A stretch of 27,340 nt of DNA. Origin: Verrucomicrobiales bacterium (GTDB taxonomy: Bacteria; Verrucomicrobiota; Verrucomicrobiia; Limisphaerales; J093). The position numbers were made by a program, and so were the translations under genes. How positions within the stretch are numbered: position 1 is the stretch's first letter; each line of letters opens with the position of its first letter. The notes beneath the pieces were generated by a model, which did not search any database, was not told the origin of the DNA, and worked only from the letters and a program-made list of their open reading frames with translations. This document shows, in pieces, positions 1 through 8,039 of the stretch. The stretch spans positions 1 to 27,340 of the forward strand of contig JACKPV010000046.1 in the NCBI GenBank assembly GCA_024233305.1. The letters run 5' to 3'.

Positions 1-309
1 ATCATCCTTGAACGACCCGACGTGGTGCGCGAACTGGCGCAAAAACACGGCGCCCGCGACACCACTTTGCGCGGCACGGCGCTCGCGGAACTGGCCGCCA
101 TGACGCCGCGTTTCAGCCAGTGGTTGCCCGGCGAGGAAGTGCCCGAGCGCCACTGGGTTTACCGGCTGGCCAAGCGCTACTGGTTCCATGACTTCGGCGC
201 CTATCGCAACGCCCGGCCGGACGCCGAAGCCCGGGCCAGGAAGCTCCGCCAGGAACTCGACCAGGGCGACCGCTCACCCGAACTCGAACCGAACGCCGCC
301 CATGATTGA
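1..309 (+). CDS. C-terminal part of an unidentified protein (5' end outside window)
   Basis: The frame is open from base 1 (reading IILERPDVVREL...) and stops at a TGA at 307-309, so the gene begins upstream of the window. The visible 102 residues are charged and probably helical. They include an aromatic patch (HWVYRLAKRYWFHDF) and a polar tail rich in Arg, Glu and Asp. I see no signal peptide, membrane segment or recognisable motif, and I do not recognise the family. The stop overlaps the ATG of the DUF116-polyprenyl synthase gene by 8 nt, which points to translational coupling and to membership of the terpenoid operon. A hopanoid/terpenoid enzyme (for example the end of a radical SAM protein) is possible, but this is only a guess from context. 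Confidence 0.75.
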   Translation: MILERPDVVRELAQKHGARDTTLRGTALAELAAMTPRFSQWLPGEEVPERHWVYRLAKRYWFHDFGAYRNARPDAEARARKLRQELDQGDRSPELEPNAAHD

Positions 310-2050
310 ACCGCTGCCACGTCTGACGCCTGCGCCGACGTTCCGGCTGCCGAAGCTGGTGCCGCTCCAGAAATGGCGCCCTGCGGCAGCTAACATCCCC
401 CAGACGCCGGCGGAGCGACAACGCATCCTCCGCGCCGCCCGCAACTACGTGGCCGAATTCAATCCCGTGCCACCGTTGCCAATCGCCGATCTCCAGACGC
501 ACGCCGACCGGTTGGTGGCCCAACTCCATTGCAGTCCGGAGTTCCGCGATTACGTGGGCGTCTTGCTGAACAACGAACTGTGGCGCGAACAACTGGCCGG
601 GGTTCCCTTCGAGCGCCGGCTTCTCCTCCTGCCCAAGTGCCTGCGGGTCGAGGCCAAATGCCCGGCCACCTTCGACGAGTTCGGTCTGCTCTGCAAACAC
701 TGCGGCCTGTGCTCGATCCAGGATCTCAGTGTCGAAGCCGAACGGCTGGGTTATGCCGTGCTTGTGGCCGAGGGTTCGGCGGTCGTCATGAGCCTCATCC
801 AGACCGGCAAGATCGAGGCCGTGGTTGGCGTCAGCTGCCTGAGCGTTCTCGAACGCGCCTTCCCCTACATGGAAGCCGCCGCCGTCCCGGGCGTGGCCAT
901 TCCGCTGCTCCAGGACGATTGCGCCGACACCAACGTCGACCTCGAATGGGTCTGGGAATACATCCACCTCACCGCCGCTGATCGCACCCGCCGGCTGGAT
1001 CTGGGAAGCCTGCGCGAGGAAGTGGAGTCCTGGTTCACGCCCGCCGCGCTCGACGAGATCGCCGGCCCGGCGCGCAGCGAAACCGAGGTCCTTGCCCGCG
1101 AATGGCTGATGCGTGCCGGCAAGCGGTGGCGCCCGTTCCTCACCGTCGCCACCTACCGCGCCCTCAGCGGCTCGCCGGACGCCGAACTGCCGCTGGATCT
1201 TCGCAAGGTCGCCGTCGCCGTCGAGTGCTTCCACAAGGCCTCGCTCGTTCACGACGACATCGAGGACAACGACGCCGAACGCTACGGCGAACAGACCTTG
1301 CACGAGGCGCACGGGGTGCCGCTCGCGTTGAATGTCGGCGACCTGCTCATCGGCGAAGGCTACCGGCTACTGGCCGCCTGCGACGCCGACCCGACGGCCC
1401 GGGTGGAGATGTTCCGGGTGGCCGCCGAGGGGCAGCGCGAACTGTGCTGCGGCCAGGGCGCCGAGCTGCTCTGGACGCGCCAACCCGATGTCCTGACCCC
1501 GCTGCAGGTCGTGGACATCTTCCGCAGCAAGACCGCCCCGGCCTTCGAGGTGGCCTTGCGGCTGGGCGCCCTCTACGCGGGGAAACACGATGAATGCGCC
1601 GACGTGCTCGGGGCCTACAGCCGCGCCCTCGGCATCGCTTACCAGATCCGCGACGACCTGAGTGACCTCGGGGCCGACGGCGAAAGCGACGACATTGCCG
1701 GAATGCGCCCGAGCCTGCTGCTGGCCATCGCGCGGGATCGGGCCAAGGGCGAAAACCGTGAACTTCTCGACCGCCTCTGGCGCCGGCAGGTGCGTCCCGA
1801 CTCCGCGAAGGTCGAGGCGCTTTACCGCGAACTCAAGGCCGATCAGCGCTGCGAACATCTGCTCGAAAGCTACAAGGAAGCGGCGGTGCGGGAGTTGGCA
1901 AAGCTCGATCACGCCAGCCTCAAGGGCCTGCTCCGGCGGGTCGTGGGGAAGATCTTCAACGACCTCGAAATCAAGGGCTGGTGCCGCGAACAGGAACAGG
2001 AGAACGCGGCCCGCCGGCTGGCGGAACCACCGCCGGTCGCCGCCGCGTGA
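302..2050 (+). CDS. DUF116 domain-polyprenyl synthetase fusion (isoprenyl diphosphate synthase)
   Basis: This 582-residue protein has two parts. Residues ~60-235 match the DUF116 family, with a cysteine cluster (C120, then LCKHCGLC with C131, C134 and C137) that could bind a metal or an iron-sulfur centre. Residues ~260-560 are a trans-isoprenyl diphosphate synthase. The first Asp-rich motif is DDIED (318-322) and the second is DDLSD (451-455); these bind Mg-diphosphate during head-to-tail condensation of isopentenyl diphosphate with an allylic diphosphate. The frame could start further upstream (188), but the added 38 residues are low-complexity Pro/Arg/Thr and lie inside the previous gene, so ATG 302 is preferred. 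The stop overlaps the next gene's GTG start. It probably makes the C15-C20 or longer prenyl chain used by the downstream cyclase genes. Product length cannot be read from the sequence. Confidence 0.9.
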   Translation: MIEPLPRLTPAPTFRLPKLVPLQKWRPAAANIPQTPAERQRILRAARNYVAEFNPVPPLPIADLQTHADRLVAQLHCSPEFRDYVGVLLNNELWREQLAGVPFERRLLLLPKCLRVEAKCPATFDEFGLLCKHCGLCSIQDLSVEAERLGYAVLVAEGSAVVMSLIQTGKIEAVVGVSCLSVLERAFPYMEAAAVPGVAIPLLQDDCADTNVDLEWVWEYIHLTAADRTRRLDLGSLREEVESWFTPAALDEIAGPARSETEVLAREWLMRAGKRWRPFLTVATYRALSGSPDAELPLDLRKVAVAVECFHKASLVHDDIEDNDAERYGEQTLHEAHGVPLALNVGDLLIGEGYRLLAACDADPTARVEMFRVAAEGQRELCCGQGAELLWTRQPDVLTPLQVVDIFRSKTAPAFEVALRLGALYAGKHDECADVLGAYSRALGIAYQIRDDLSDLGADGESDDIAGMRPSLLLAIARDRAKGENRELLDRLWRRQVRPDSAKVEALYRELKADQRCEHLLESYKEAAVRELAKLDHASLKGLLRRVVGKIFNDLEIKGWCREQEQENAARRLAEPPPVAAA

Positions 2051-2934
2051 GTCTGCGTCTTCAACTGCTCCAGATCGCCCGGCTGGCGCCCCGTTTGCTC
2101 GGGGATTCCACCGATCGCGTGCGTGACTTCTACCGTCTCCAGTTCAACGCGGACGGGGCGGCCGGTGACCGGGCGGGCAAGCCGGACCTCTACTACACCA
2201 TCTTCGCCCTGGCCGGGGCGCAGGCGCTCGAGGCGCCCATTCCCGCGGATCGGACACGCGCCTGGTTGGCCGCGCACGGCGAAGGGGCGGAGCTGGACCT
2301 GGTTCATCTCGGCGCACTCATTCGGTGTTGGGGCGCGTTGGGCGTCGAGCAAATGTCGTCCGGTCTGGCGGATGCCTTGCTCGCCCGGCTCGAGACGTTC
2401 CGCAAACCGGATGGCGGCTATGAAGGCGATCCGAACCTCCCGCATGGCACGGCCTACGGGGCGTTTGTGGCCCTCGGCGCGTATCAGGATCTGGGCCGCA
2501 CCCCGCCGCGTCCGCTGCAATTGGTCCGCAGCCTGCAACGCCTGCGAACCGCCGACGGTGCCTGGAGCAACGCCCCGGGGCTGCCCGTCGGCTCGCTCAA
2601 CGCCACCGCCGGCGCCGTCACGTTGATCCGCCATCTCGGCGTGCCCGCCCCGACCGAGGCCGGCGACTGGCTGCTCGCGCAGTTGCATGCGCAGGGAGGT
2701 TTTCTCGCCGTGCCGCAGGCGCCGTTGCCCGATCTGCTGTCGACGGCGTCGGCCTTGCACGCGCTGTCCTGCCTGGATCGCCGCCTGTCTGCTGAACAAC
2801 ACGAACGGTGCCTGGATTTCATCGACACCTTGTGGTCCGCCGAAGGGGGCTTTCACGGCCATTGGGCGGATGATCATCTCGACGGGGAATACACCTTCTA
2901 CGGGCTCCTCGCCCTGGGCCATCTGAGCCTGTGA
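2047..2934 (+). CDS. Prenyltransferase/squalene oxidase repeat protein (alpha/alpha-barrel, beta-subunit-like)
   Basis: A 295-residue protein that starts at GTG 2047, overlapping the upstream TGA by 4 nt (GTGA). A longer frame back to 1981 would lie in the upstream gene and is rejected. It has successive prenyltransferase/squalene-cyclase repeats marked by glycine-rich turns: DGGYEGDPN, DGAWSNAPG, QGGFLAVP and EGGFHGHW. Near the N-terminus is a GKPDLYYTIFAL segment and near the C-terminus TFYGLLALGHL, both reminiscent of protein geranylgeranyltransferase beta subunits. The Asp-Cys and His zinc ligands expected in catalytic protein prenyltransferases are not evident, and there is no DxDD cyclase motif. 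It may therefore be a partner or chaperone of the following cyclase rather than an enzyme itself. It is cytoplasmic or peripheral, with no signal peptide. Family assignment is good; function is uncertain. Confidence 0.85.
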   Translation: MSLRLQLLQIARLAPRLLGDSTDRVRDFYRLQFNADGAAGDRAGKPDLYYTIFALAGAQALEAPIPADRTRAWLAAHGEGAELDLVHLGALIRCWGALGVEQMSSGLADALLARLETFRKPDGGYEGDPNLPHGTAYGAFVALGAYQDLGRTPPRPLQLVRSLQRLRTADGAWSNAPGLPVGSLNATAGAVTLIRHLGVPAPTEAGDWLLAQLHAQGGFLAVPQAPLPDLLSTASALHALSCLDRRLSAEQHERCLDFIDTLWSAEGGFHGHWADDHLDGEYTFYGLLALGHLSL

Positions 2935-4697
2935 CGCCTGACCTGCATCAACGGATTCGCGCCGCCCATCGCAAGGTGGCCGACGCGCTGTTGGCGGAGT
3001 TGTCCCCCGCGGGCCACTGGGTGGGCGAACTCAGCAGCAGCGCCCTTTCGACCGCCACGGCGGTGACCGCCCTGGCCACCGTCGGCCGGACCGGCGACGC
3101 CGACCACGTCCGAAAGGGACTCGAATGGCTGGCCGCGCACGCCAATCCCGACGGCGGTTGGGGCGACACCGTGCGCAGCCGCAGCAACCTCAGCACCACG
3201 GCGCTGGCTTGGGCGGCGTTTGGGGCCGCCGGAGCCGATGAGACTTTCGCGTCAACGGTCACCAATACCGCCCGCTACATCAGCGAAAAGGCCGGGGCCA
3301 TCGAACGCCTCGTGCCGGCAATCGAGGCGCTGTACGGAAAGGACCGCACGTTTAGTGTCCCGATCACCATGACCCTTGCCCTCAGCGGCCGGTTGGGACC
3401 GGATGGCTGGCGGGAGGTGCGTCCGCTACCGTTCGAACTAGCGGCGCTGCCCCGCGGGTTGTTTGGCGCGCTGCGACTCCCGGTCGTCAGCTATGCGCTG
3501 CCGGCCTTGATCGCCATCGGCCAGGTGATTCACCAACGCTCGGGCCGCTTTCACCCGCTGCGTTCTTTCACCCGAGAACGCACGCTGGATGTCCTCACCA
3601 CGCTGCAACCGGCGAACGGCGGTTTCCTCGAAGCCACGCCGCTTACGAGCTTCGTCACCATGAGCCTGGCCGGGATGGGGCTCGCCGAACATCCGGTGGC
3701 GCAGCGCGGCGCGGCTTTCCTCCGCCAATCCGTGCGCCCGGACGGAAGCTGGCCCATCGACACCAACCTCGCCACTTGGGGAACCACGCTTGCCATCAAG
3801 GCCCTGCGCCACACGTGCGAAACCCTCGCGGACGGACAGCGCGCCACCCTGCGGGCCTGGTTGTTGGGGCAGCAGTATCGTGCGGTCCATCCCTATACCG
3901 GCGCTGCTCCCGGCGGCTGGGCCTGGACCGATCTGCCCGGCGGCGTCCCCGATGCGGACGACACCGCCGGCGCGCTGCTGGCCTTGCGGTGCCTGAGCGA
4001 GCCCGACGACGAGACCCGGGCCGCCGCCGCACGAGGGGTGAAGTGGTTGTTGGACCTGCAGAACCGCGACGGCGGCATGCCCACGTTCTGTCGCGGCTGG
4101 GGCGCCTTGCCGTTCGACCGCAGCACGCCCGAATTGACCGCGCACGCCCTGCGTGCCTGGGCGGCATGGTTGTCGGAATTGCCATCGGAACTGGCGGCCC
4201 GCATCCAATCCGCGCGCAGCCGGGCGACGGCGTATTTGCGCACGGCGCAGCGGCCCGACGGCGCCTGGCTGCCGTTGTGGTTCGGCAACGAAGCGGCGCC
4301 CCGCCAGGAAAACCCGGTCTACGGGACCGCCCAAGTCCTGCTCGGCACGGCTTCCGAACGCGCACTGGCCGCCGCTCGGGATCGCGGACGGACCTTCGTG
4401 GTGGCCCAACAGAACGAGGACGGCGGCTGGGGCGGCGCGCGGGACACCCCTTCCACGATGGAAGAAACCGCCCTGAGCCTCGAAGCCCTGACCGATGGCC
4501 CGGAGCACCAAGCGGCGATCGACGCGGGAACCCGCTGGCTGCTGCAAGCCGTCGAAGCAGGCGCCTGGCACGCCCCCGCGCCCATCGGCCTCTACTTCGC
4601 CCGCCTCTGGTATTTCGAACGCCTCTACCCGCTCGTCTTCACCACCAGCGCCTTCGGCCAGCTGGCCTCGATCGTGTGCCAGGCCGCGTCCGGTTGA
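2931..4697 (+). CDS. Class II terpene cyclase, squalene-hopene cyclase-like
   Basis: A 588-residue protein that starts at GTG 2931 and overlaps the previous stop by 4 nt. It has QW-type repeats throughout, with turns NPDGGWGD, PDGSW, NRDGGMPTF, RPDGAW and NEDGGWGG. The class II acid motif DADD (341-344, within PDADDTAGALLAL) matches the DxDD proton donor of squalene-hopene cyclases. A downstream WLPLWFGNE...NPVYGTA segment corresponds to the W-GRWG-N-YGT region of hopene cyclases, and PFDRSTPELTAHAL to another conserved core stretch. It is about 40-130 residues shorter than typical hopene cyclases. The expected role is protonation-initiated cyclisation of a linear isoprenoid at the inner membrane face. 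The substrate is not shown by sequence: the operon has a chain-elongating synthase, but no squalene synthase is visible, so a diterpene or longer polyprenyl substrate is as likely as squalene. Confidence 0.88.
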   Translation: MTPDLHQRIRAAHRKVADALLAELSPAGHWVGELSSSALSTATAVTALATVGRTGDADHVRKGLEWLAAHANPDGGWGDTVRSRSNLSTTALAWAAFGAAGADETFASTVTNTARYISEKAGAIERLVPAIEALYGKDRTFSVPITMTLALSGRLGPDGWREVRPLPFELAALPRGLFGALRLPVVSYALPALIAIGQVIHQRSGRFHPLRSFTRERTLDVLTTLQPANGGFLEATPLTSFVTMSLAGMGLAEHPVAQRGAAFLRQSVRPDGSWPIDTNLATWGTTLAIKALRHTCETLADGQRATLRAWLLGQQYRAVHPYTGAAPGGWAWTDLPGGVPDADDTAGALLALRCLSEPDDETRAAAARGVKWLLDLQNRDGGMPTFCRGWGALPFDRSTPELTAHALRAWAAWLSELPSELAARIQSARSRATAYLRTAQRPDGAWLPLWFGNEAAPRQENPVYGTAQVLLGTASERALAAARDRGRTFVVAQQNEDGGWGGARDTPSTMEETALSLEALTDGPEHQAAIDAGTRWLLQAVEAGAWHAPAPIGLYFARLWYFERLYPLVFTTSAFGQLASIVCQAASG

Positions 4698-4700
4698 CCC

Positions 4701-4849
4701 GTAGCCGCCGACGTATAGTCGGCGCTGACATAGGGCCTACACGGTCTCGCCGATCCCGACCGGCAGTCACGTTTTGGTGCATCATCGCGCCCAGCCGCAA
4801 GGGGCCGTATCCCAGCTGAATCATGCGCCGACTGCACGTCGGCGGCTAC
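4701..4849. repeat. REPIN-like inverted pair of REP hairpins
   Basis: The 25-mers at 4701-4725 and 4825-4849 are inverted copies of each other with 2 mismatches. Each is itself an imperfect palindrome with a GCCGAC/GTCGGC stem and a 5-nt loop, and about 100 bp of unrelated sequence lies between them. Two REP hairpins in head-to-head arrangement is the layout of REPIN elements, which are moved in trans by RAYT (Y1-type) transposases. The element lies directly after the cyclase stop codon, where such repeats usually sit, and the first hairpin could also help end or stabilise the terpenoid operon transcript. No transposase is in the window. The remainder of the gap (4850-4955) shows no gene. Confidence 0.7.
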
Positions 4850-4955
4850 GAGTTACTGAATGGTCACGGCTAAGTTGGGGCATGAAGCGCGAGGCGTGGC
4901 GGGCGGCGCTCGACGATGAGGGGAGCCGGGCGGGCCTGCGGTGGGGCCGGCAACG

Positions 4956-4981
4956 AAAACGCCCCGGCGAACCGGGGCGTT
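4956..4981 (-). terminator. Intrinsic terminator of metK-ahcY
   Basis: On the minus strand the sequence forms a perfect 10-bp stem (AACGCCCCGG with CCGGGGCGTT) closed by a TTCG tetraloop, and a short T-run follows (TTTTC). It begins 30 nt after the ahcY stop codon, which is good placement for a Rho-independent terminator. Confidence 0.85.
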
Positions 4982-5011
4982 GGGGCCAGGGAAATGGTCT
5001 TTCCGGCCGGA

Positions 5012-6457
5012 TCAGTACCGGTAGTGCTCCGGCTTGTAGGGTCCGTTCATGGGCACGCCGATATAGGCGGCCTGTTTGTCCGAGAGTTGCGTCAAGCGCA
5101 CGCCAAGCTTGCCGAGGTGAAGCCGCGCGACCTCCTCATCCAGTTGCTTCGAGAGGACGTAGACGCCCGGTTTGTAGCTTGCCCGGTTGTCCCAAAGATC
5201 AAGCTGGGCCAGCACCTGGTTGGTGAAGCTGTTCGACATCACGAAGCTCGGATGTCCCGTGGCGCAACCCAGGTTCACCAGGCGTCCCTTCGCCAGGAGA
5301 TAGATGCAGTGACCGTCCGCGAAGGTGTACTTGTCCACCGCGCCGACGTGTTCGGGTTTGATTTCCTCGACCGCCACCCCCGCCAGCTTGTTCAAGGCAT
5401 CGACCTGGATCTCGTTGTCGAAGTGACCGATGTTGCAGACGATCGCCTGATCCTTCATCCGCTCCATATGGGCGGCGGTGATCACATCGCAGTTGCCCGT
5501 CGTGGTCACGTAGATGTCGGCGCGACCCAGGGTGTCCTCGACCGTCGCGACTTCGAAACCTTCCATCGCCGCCTGCAAGGCGCAGATGGGATCGATCTCG
5601 GTGATGATGACCCGGGCGCCGAAGCCCCGCATCGACTGCGCGCAGCCCTTGCCGACGTCGCCGTAACCGCACACCACGACCACCTTGCCCGCCACCATCA
5701 CGTCGGTGGCACGCTTGATGCCGTCGGCGAGGGATTCGCGGCAGCCGTAGAGGTTGTCGAACTTCGACTTGGTGACGGAGTCGTTGACGTTGATGGCCGG
5801 GACCAGGAGTTTGCCTTCCTGGTGCATCTTGTAGAGCCGGTGAACGCCGGTGGTGGTTTCCTCGGAAACGCCCTTCCAATCCTTGACCAGCTCGTGCCAG
5901 CGGTAGGGATTCTCCTGATGAATCTTCTTGAGGAGATCCTTGATGACCTGTTCCTCGTGGTTGCCGGACGGGGTGTTCACCCAGCCGTCGCCCTCCTCGA
6001 GTTCATAGCCTTTGTGAATCAGGAGCGTGGCGTCACCGCCGTCGTCGACGATGAGTTGAGGCCCGTTACTGCCGGGATGATCGATGGCCTGGTAGGTGCA
6101 CCACCAGTATTCTTCGAGCGTCTCGCCCTTCCAGGCGAAGACCGGGATGTCCCGCGCGGCAATGGCGGCGGCGGCGTGGTCCTGGGTCGAGAAAATGTTG
6201 CAGCTGGCCCAGCGCACCGAGGCGCCAAGTTCAGCGAGAGTCTCGATCAGGACCGCCGTTTCGACGGTCATGTGGAGCGAACCGGTGATCCGGACGCCGG
6301 CCAGCGGTTTGTCCGCGGCGTGCTTCTCGCGCACGGACATCAAGCCGGGCATTTCATGCTCGGCGATCTGGATGGCCTTGCGGCCGGAGGGCGCGAGCGC
6401 GAGGTCGCGGACCTTGTAGTCGGTGTGGGTCGGGGTGGTGGTCGTTGCTGTAGACAT
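5012..6457 (-). CDS. ahcY: Adenosylhomocysteinase (S-adenosyl-L-homocysteine hydrolase)
   Basis: This 481-residue cytoplasmic enzyme reversibly hydrolyses S-adenosylhomocysteine to adenosine and homocysteine, removing the inhibitory product of methyltransferases. Conserved landmarks are the substrate-binding GSLHMTVETAVL near the N-terminus, the Rossmann NAD-binding loop GYGDVGKG (264-271), CNIGHFDNEI, and the C-terminal NAD-contacting stretch ending in PYKPEHYRY. It carries the ~40-residue insertion (around WVNTPSGNHEEQVIK) typical of many bacterial enzymes, which explains why it is longer than the ~430-residue animal form. The start at ATG 6457 is chosen because the family's N-terminus follows directly; the longer frame to 6721 runs into metK. 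It lies 41 nt downstream of metK on the same strand, so the two are almost certainly co-transcribed, and it ends at the strong terminator just downstream. Confidence 0.97.
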   Translation of the reverse strand: MSTATTTTPTHTDYKVRDLALAPSGRKAIQIAEHEMPGLMSVREKHAADKPLAGVRITGSLHMTVETAVLIETLAELGASVRWASCNIFSTQDHAAAAIAARDIPVFAWKGETLEEYWWCTYQAIDHPGSNGPQLIVDDGGDATLLIHKGYELEEGDGWVNTPSGNHEEQVIKDLLKKIHQENPYRWHELVKDWKGVSEETTTGVHRLYKMHQEGKLLVPAINVNDSVTKSKFDNLYGCRESLADGIKRATDVMVAGKVVVVCGYGDVGKGCAQSMRGFGARVIITEIDPICALQAAMEGFEVATVEDTLGRADIYVTTTGNCDVITAAHMERMKDQAIVCNIGHFDNEIQVDALNKLAGVAVEEIKPEHVGAVDKYTFADGHCIYLLAKGRLVNLGCATGHPSFVMSNSFTNQVLAQLDLWDNRASYKPGVYVLSKQLDEEVARLHLGKLGVRLTQLSDKQAAYIGVPMNGPYKPEHYRY

Positions 6458-6498
6458 GATTCTTGACTGAAATCGGAGTGGTCGTTGGCGTGAACGTC

Positions 6499-7671
6499 CT
6501 ACTTGAGCGCCCGTTGGAGAGCCTTGACCTTGTCGACGCATTCCCAGGTGATCTCGGGATCGTCCTTGCCGAAATGACCGTAGTTGGTGGTCCGTCCGTA
6601 AATGGGCCGCAGCAGGTCGAGACCCTTCACGATGTCGGCCGGCTTGAAGCTGAACACCTGCTGGACGGCGCCGGTGATCGCCTCGTCGTCGATCGCGCCG
6701 GTGCCGAAGGTGTCCACGCAAACGGACACCGGATCCGGATAGCCAATGGCGTAGGCAAACTGGATCTCACACCGCCGGGCCAGGCCGGCCGCGACGATGT
6801 TCTTGGCGACGTAACGACCCATGTAGGCGGCGCTGCGGTCGACCTTCGACGGGTCCTTGCCGCTGAACGCCCCACCGCCGTGGCGGCCCATGCCACCGTA
6901 GGTGTCGACGATGATCTTGCGCCCCGTCAAACCGGAGTCGCCCTGCGGCCCGCCCACGACGAAGCGCCCGGTCGGGTTGATCAGGAACTGGGTCTGGCGG
7001 TCGAGCATCTTCTTCGGCAGCACCTTCCGGACGACCCGATCGATGATGAACTGCTCGATCTGCGCGTGCTCGACGTCCGCAGTGTGCTGCGTCGAAACCA
7101 CGACGCTCGTGATCCGCACGGGCCGGTCATCGACGTATTCGACGGACACCTGGCTCTTGGCGTCGGGCCGGAGCCACTTGACCTTGCCGGTCTTGCGAAT
7201 GCGCGTGAGTTCGCGCCCGATGCGGTGGGCGAACATGATCGGCGCCGGCATGAGTTCCGGCGTTTCATCGCAGGCGTAACCGAACATCAGGCCCTGGTCG
7301 CCGGCGCCCTGCTCGGACGTCTTCTTGCCCTTCGCCTTCCGGGCGTCAACCCCCTGCGCGATGTCGGGCGACTGGCGGGTGAGCAGGTTGGTGATGAAGA
7401 CCTTGTCGGCGTGGAAGAGGTCGTCCTCGTTGACGTAGCCGATGCCGCGAATGGCGCCGCGGATGACGTCGTTGTAGTTGAAGTCGGCCCGGGTGGTGAT
7501 CTCGCCGCCGACGACGACCACGTTCGACTTCACGAACGTTTCGCAGGCGACCCGGCTGGTCTTGTCCTGACTCAGACAAGCGTCGAGGATGGCGTCGGAA
7601 ATCGTGTCACAGACCTTGTCGGGATGACCTTCGCCGACCGATTCCGAAGAGAAGATGTATCGTTTACTCAT
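6499..7671 (-). CDS. metK: S-adenosylmethionine synthetase (methionine adenosyltransferase)
   Basis: This 390-residue cytoplasmic enzyme makes S-adenosylmethionine from methionine and ATP. The N-terminal SSESVGEGHPDKVCD contains the catalytic GHPDK (residues 15-19). The other signatures are also present: GLMFGYACDETPELMPAP, and the glycine-rich P-loop-like GGMGRHGGGAFSGKDPSKVD beginning at residue 259. The length is standard for the family and the ATG at 7671 gives the canonical start. It is the first gene of a two-gene operon with ahcY, which couples synthesis of the methyl donor to clearance of the by-product. No clear Shine-Dalgarno precedes the start, as is common in this window. The leader carries inverted repeats, described separately, that may be regulatory. 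Confidence 0.98.
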   Translation of the reverse strand: MSKRYIFSSESVGEGHPDKVCDTISDAILDACLSQDKTSRVACETFVKSNVVVVGGEITTRADFNYNDVIRGAIRGIGYVNEDDLFHADKVFITNLLTRQSPDIAQGVDARKAKGKKTSEQGAGDQGLMFGYACDETPELMPAPIMFAHRIGRELTRIRKTGKVKWLRPDAKSQVSVEYVDDRPVRITSVVVSTQHTADVEHAQIEQFIIDRVVRKVLPKKMLDRQTQFLINPTGRFVVGGPQGDSGLTGRKIIVDTYGGMGRHGGGAFSGKDPSKVDRSAAYMGRYVAKNIVAAGLARRCEIQFAYAIGYPDPVSVCVDTFGTGAIDDEAITGAVQQVFSFKPADIVKGLDLLRPIYGRTTNYGHFGKDDPEITWECVDKVKALQRALK

Positions 7672-7718
7672 GAGCGTGGCGCCGCCGGCAGGGCGACATA
7701 TTCACATATCAGGATGCG

Positions 7719-7770
7719 AAGATACGAGGCCGGCGGCCAGCGTCAATCCGGTTTTTTAGTCGGATTGACG
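7719..7770 (-). promoter_or_regulatory. Candidate metK promoter with overlapping 10-bp inverted repeat
   Basis: On the minus strand a TTGACG hexamer (7746-7741) and TATCTT (7724-7719) are separated by 16 nt, a plausible sigma-70-type pair about 50 nt upstream of metK. The -35 hexamer forms part of one arm of a perfect 10-bp inverted repeat (CGTCAATCCG / CGGATTGACG, 7741-7750 and 7761-7770) around an A/T-rich 10-nt centre, as expected of a dimeric repressor operator. A second perfect 9-bp pair (7681-7689 with 7729-7737, GCCGCCGGC/GCCGGCGGC) lies between this site and the start codon. If transcription begins further upstream, both pairs could instead fold in the mRNA leader. I could not match the region to a known SAM or SAH riboswitch. 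Confidence 0.4.
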
Positions 7771-8039
7771 GGGTAAGTGATAAAGTCGGGGCGCAGGTTG
7801 CCAAATCTGCCGCATCGCCGACTGTCAAGTCGGCTGGGTTGACGTCGGGGACAGGCGAATGGTGGGGGGGCAGGGATGGTCAGCGGGTTGGGCAACCCGG
7901 GATACGGCAGACTCGGCGATCTGCGCTACGCACCAGCGACTGACGCTGGCATGGTCGCTGGCCCTGGTCGGGTGGATCGCCGGTCTGTTCACCGCCCATT
8001 CCACCCGGTGCGTTCGGCGGCCGGAAGCCTGCCCAGCAT
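7771..8039. other. Intergenic region with a REP-like hairpin, no gene seen
   Basis: This stretch lies between the end of the PEP-CTERM gene and the metK control region. It contains a GCCGACT/AGTCGGC hairpin with a 4-nt loop (7817-7834), whose core resembles the REP units at 4701-4849 and may be a degenerate single copy. A second hairpin, CCAGCG/CGCTGG, lies at 7933-7949. Neither has a T-tract, so neither is a convincing terminator. Frames open through here have no start or family support. Confidence 0.5.

Noticed and set aside
188..301. N-terminal extension of the DUF116-synthase gene
   Set aside because: The extra 38 residues overlap the preceding gene and are Pro/Arg/Thr low-complexity. 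ATG 302 with an 8-nt overlap is a better start.
7672..7740. Known SAM or SAH riboswitch upstream of metK
   Set aside because: Stems exist, but I could not match the conserved core of any riboswitch class, so only a generic regulatory call is made.
4916..7776. Long + strand frames opposite ahcY and metK
   Set aside because: They lie exactly antisense to two certain housekeeping genes, and their translations have no family features.
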